The notes under the pieces were generated by a model that did no database searches, was not told the origin of the DNA, and saw only the letters and a list, made by a program, of their open reading frames with translations. The translations under genes were made by a program, and so were the position numbers. A DNA stretch of 64,000 nt from Artocarpus heterophyllus (taxonomy: Eukaryota > Streptophyta > Magnoliopsida > Rosales > Moraceae). The stretch is taken from assembly GCA_025403435.1 (NCBI GenBank), contig JAJQZP010000409.1:248001-312000 (forward strand), given 5' to 3'. Positions 62,437-64,000 of the stretch are shown here, piece after piece; the first letter of the stretch is position 1; every line of letters starts with the position of its first letter.

Positions 62437-62830
62437 ACGATGCCTGCCTTTCAATTCTCAAGTTGGGTTTCACATGATCTACAGTGGGGTGATGGCCTTC
62501 ATTTCACTGTTTTTCCCCACCAAAGCAGAGAAAAGTGGGATGACCAATGTGCTTGTGGTTTCTATGAGAGGACAAATTGTCGTCTCATTTGCAAATTACT
62601 GTGTTTTGTTGATGTATATGTGTGTAGGGTGTCTTATATATGCATCGACATATCAGGTTTCTAAGTAGGATTTTGATTTGCATAGGGCATTGATGTTGTT
62701 TCCTCATTCATTTTAGTTAGAGAAGTTACTGCCATACTTAATCCTGTAGACCTAGAAGCTGGGATGTTCTACTTTTCTTTGCACAATAAAATCGCAGGGA
62801 ACCATGTTGTATGATCAGTTCTATTTTGTT
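62437..62830 (+). other. Probable 3' untranslated region of the BBX22-like gene
   Basis: Contains an AATAAA polyadenylation signal at 62785-62790. Open frames across it are unrelated to the gene frame. Confidence 0.6.
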
Positions 62831-63590
62831 TGGGTGTTGGGTTGCTCGATTAAGTGGAAATTGAATCTTGAGTTGATTTATGATGCGATTTTGATAGTCT
62901 AATGACAGTTGACGCCGTTATACATAACATTGATATGTTTTTATTAGTGTGAATAGAGAAAAGGGGTTATTCTACAAGGGTGAAAAGAAGGCAAAAAAAA
63001 AAAAAAAAAAACCTCAAAAAGTAGAAATTAGTCACAAAAAATTCATTGTAAGAAAATAACAAGCTTTAAAAATATTTGTAATAAATAATAAAGTTATTAG
63101 GTAAAAATTTTTTTTACTACAAAAAAATTTACGAGTAAATTTTTATTTATTGTTATTTATTGAAAGTGTTAAAATCTGCTATTTATTTCAATATAGATTG
63201 AGACGTCTTATGGCCAATTCTTTAAGACCAATATTAAAGCATGACAACACTTCTTGAAAAAAGTAAATACCAATTTATTTTTTAGACGAGAAGAGAGTAG
63301 CAATTAGGTTAGCACCGTTTAAAGTTTAATCCGGCATGATTCGGCATGAAATGCTTCACTCTGTTACAAACTTGAAATGGATAAAAAAAAAAAAGGCCAA
63401 AAAGTGCAAGAAAAGGATTCAAGCATATCAATCGTAATTCACCGAAGAGTAAATATTATATGCAATATTTCAATGCATTAACTTTCTCGAAGAAGCAAAA
63501 ACATGAAGGAAAAAGTAATTCTGCACAACTTACAAATGTTCACTAACCATTTATATACGCCTTTAGTACACAACTTTCCTGCAATGTATC
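62831..63590. other. Intergenic region between convergent genes
   Basis: AT-rich, with a long A run near 62993-63012. It probably includes the 3' untranslated region of the minus-strand WD40 gene at its right end. I see no further gene. Confidence 0.6.
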
Positions 63591-64000
63591 TTATGTATAC
63601 TTTTCTCTCTCTCTTGTAACTTCTCTGCTGCTTGTTCCCTTGGCTTCCTTGAGAATGAGTTCAAGAAGCCTCTCATACATAGCAATGGCAGATTTAAGCA
63701 TGTCAATTGCCCTGCTTCTATCCTTCTCTGCCAAAGTCAAAACCTCTTCAATCTCCACTGTTTCCTTCACAGGTAAACTACTCATCATCACTTGTCTCCC
63801 ACGAAGCCCAACTCTAACACCATCAAGTTCACCCCTGCTTAATCCTGACCCAATAATGTCTTTGACACAGCTAATTCCCGTGGCCACCACCAAGTCACTA
63901 ATACTGCTTCCCAACTCATTCCCAAGGGCCCAAACCACTTGCCCTCCATCAACTTTCCAGATATTAACACACCCATCTTCTGAAGCTGACACCAGATTTC
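63591..64000 (-). CDS. WD40-repeat protein, C-terminal end (RID3/WDR18-like), cut by the window edge
   Basis: The last 136 or so codons, ending TAA at 63591. The visible part begins LVSASEDGCVNIWKVDGGQV, the end of a WD repeat with its S-x-D-x2-V-x-I-W signature, and then a GNELGSSISDLVVATG strand. After the propeller comes a tail with a helix, EVLTLAEKDRSRAIDMLKSA, followed by IAMYERLLELILKEA, which looks like a coiled coil. WDR18/IPI3-type plant proteins (RID3), linked to pre-rRNA processing, have the same propeller-then-helix design; family assignment is moderate. The gene continues beyond the window. It converges on the BBX22-like gene. Confidence 0.75.
   Translation of the reverse strand, partial: NLVSASEDGCVNIWKVDGGQVVWALGNELGSSISDLVVATGISCVKDIIGSGLSRGELDGVRVGLRGRQVMMSSLPVKETVEIEEVLTLAEKDRSRAIDMLKSAIAMYERLLELILKEAKGTSSREVTREREKYT

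Overview
The window is plant nuclear DNA, probably from a dicot although the sequence does not settle this. It is AT-rich and consists mostly of LTR retrotransposons nested inside one another. There is one complete host gene near the right end and the 3' end of a second host gene at the right edge. The plant assignment rests on Ty1-copia and Ty3-gypsy elements primed by initiator tRNA-Met, CACTA, Mutator-like and hAT-like DNA transposon remnants, and an intron-containing double B-box (BBX22-type) transcription factor gene.

Layout: 1-1176 is the 3' part of a Ty1-copia LTR. 1177-16497 is an old, decayed gypsy-type element with two direct LTR copies (1177-3457 and about 13997-16497), interrupted by a separate solo LTR (4433-7918). 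16498-17546 is the decayed gag of a further gypsy element on the minus strand. Its 5' LTR starts at 17552 and, once nested insertions are removed, resumes at 38056 and ends near 39159. Inside that LTR sits a Ty3-gypsy unit (18725-38050, 5-bp target duplication CTACA). Its two 2.5-kb LTRs face each other as inverted repeats instead of lying in the same direction. Inside the left inverted LTR sits a young, nearly complete Ty1-copia element (20396-30090, target duplication GTTAT). Its LTRs are both 2035 bp and almost identical, and its polyprotein frame is broken by one TAG.

39160-57500 is a second nest of DNA transposons: degenerate AT-rich tandem repeats, a Mutator-like foldback element (40242-41394, 9-bp target duplication), a CACTA remnant ending at 44270, a hAT-like element (45194-47869) holding a divergent solo copia LTR, and a further inverted-end element pair. 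Within the last lies a decayed gypsy element (49169-56518, target duplication CAACC) whose pol frame runs into its own 3' LTR.

57500-64000 is genic. A BBX22-like gene (58180-62436, three exons, 296 codons) has a G-box upstream. Its long first intron carries a tandem duplication and a fragment resembling a WD40-repeat gene. The 3' end of a WD40-repeat protein gene lies convergently at 63591-64000 on the minus strand.

The most unusual object is the gypsy unit with inverted LTRs. It has matching target duplications, so it looks like one integration of an abnormal cDNA with two U3 ends. All alignments and identities here were made by eye.
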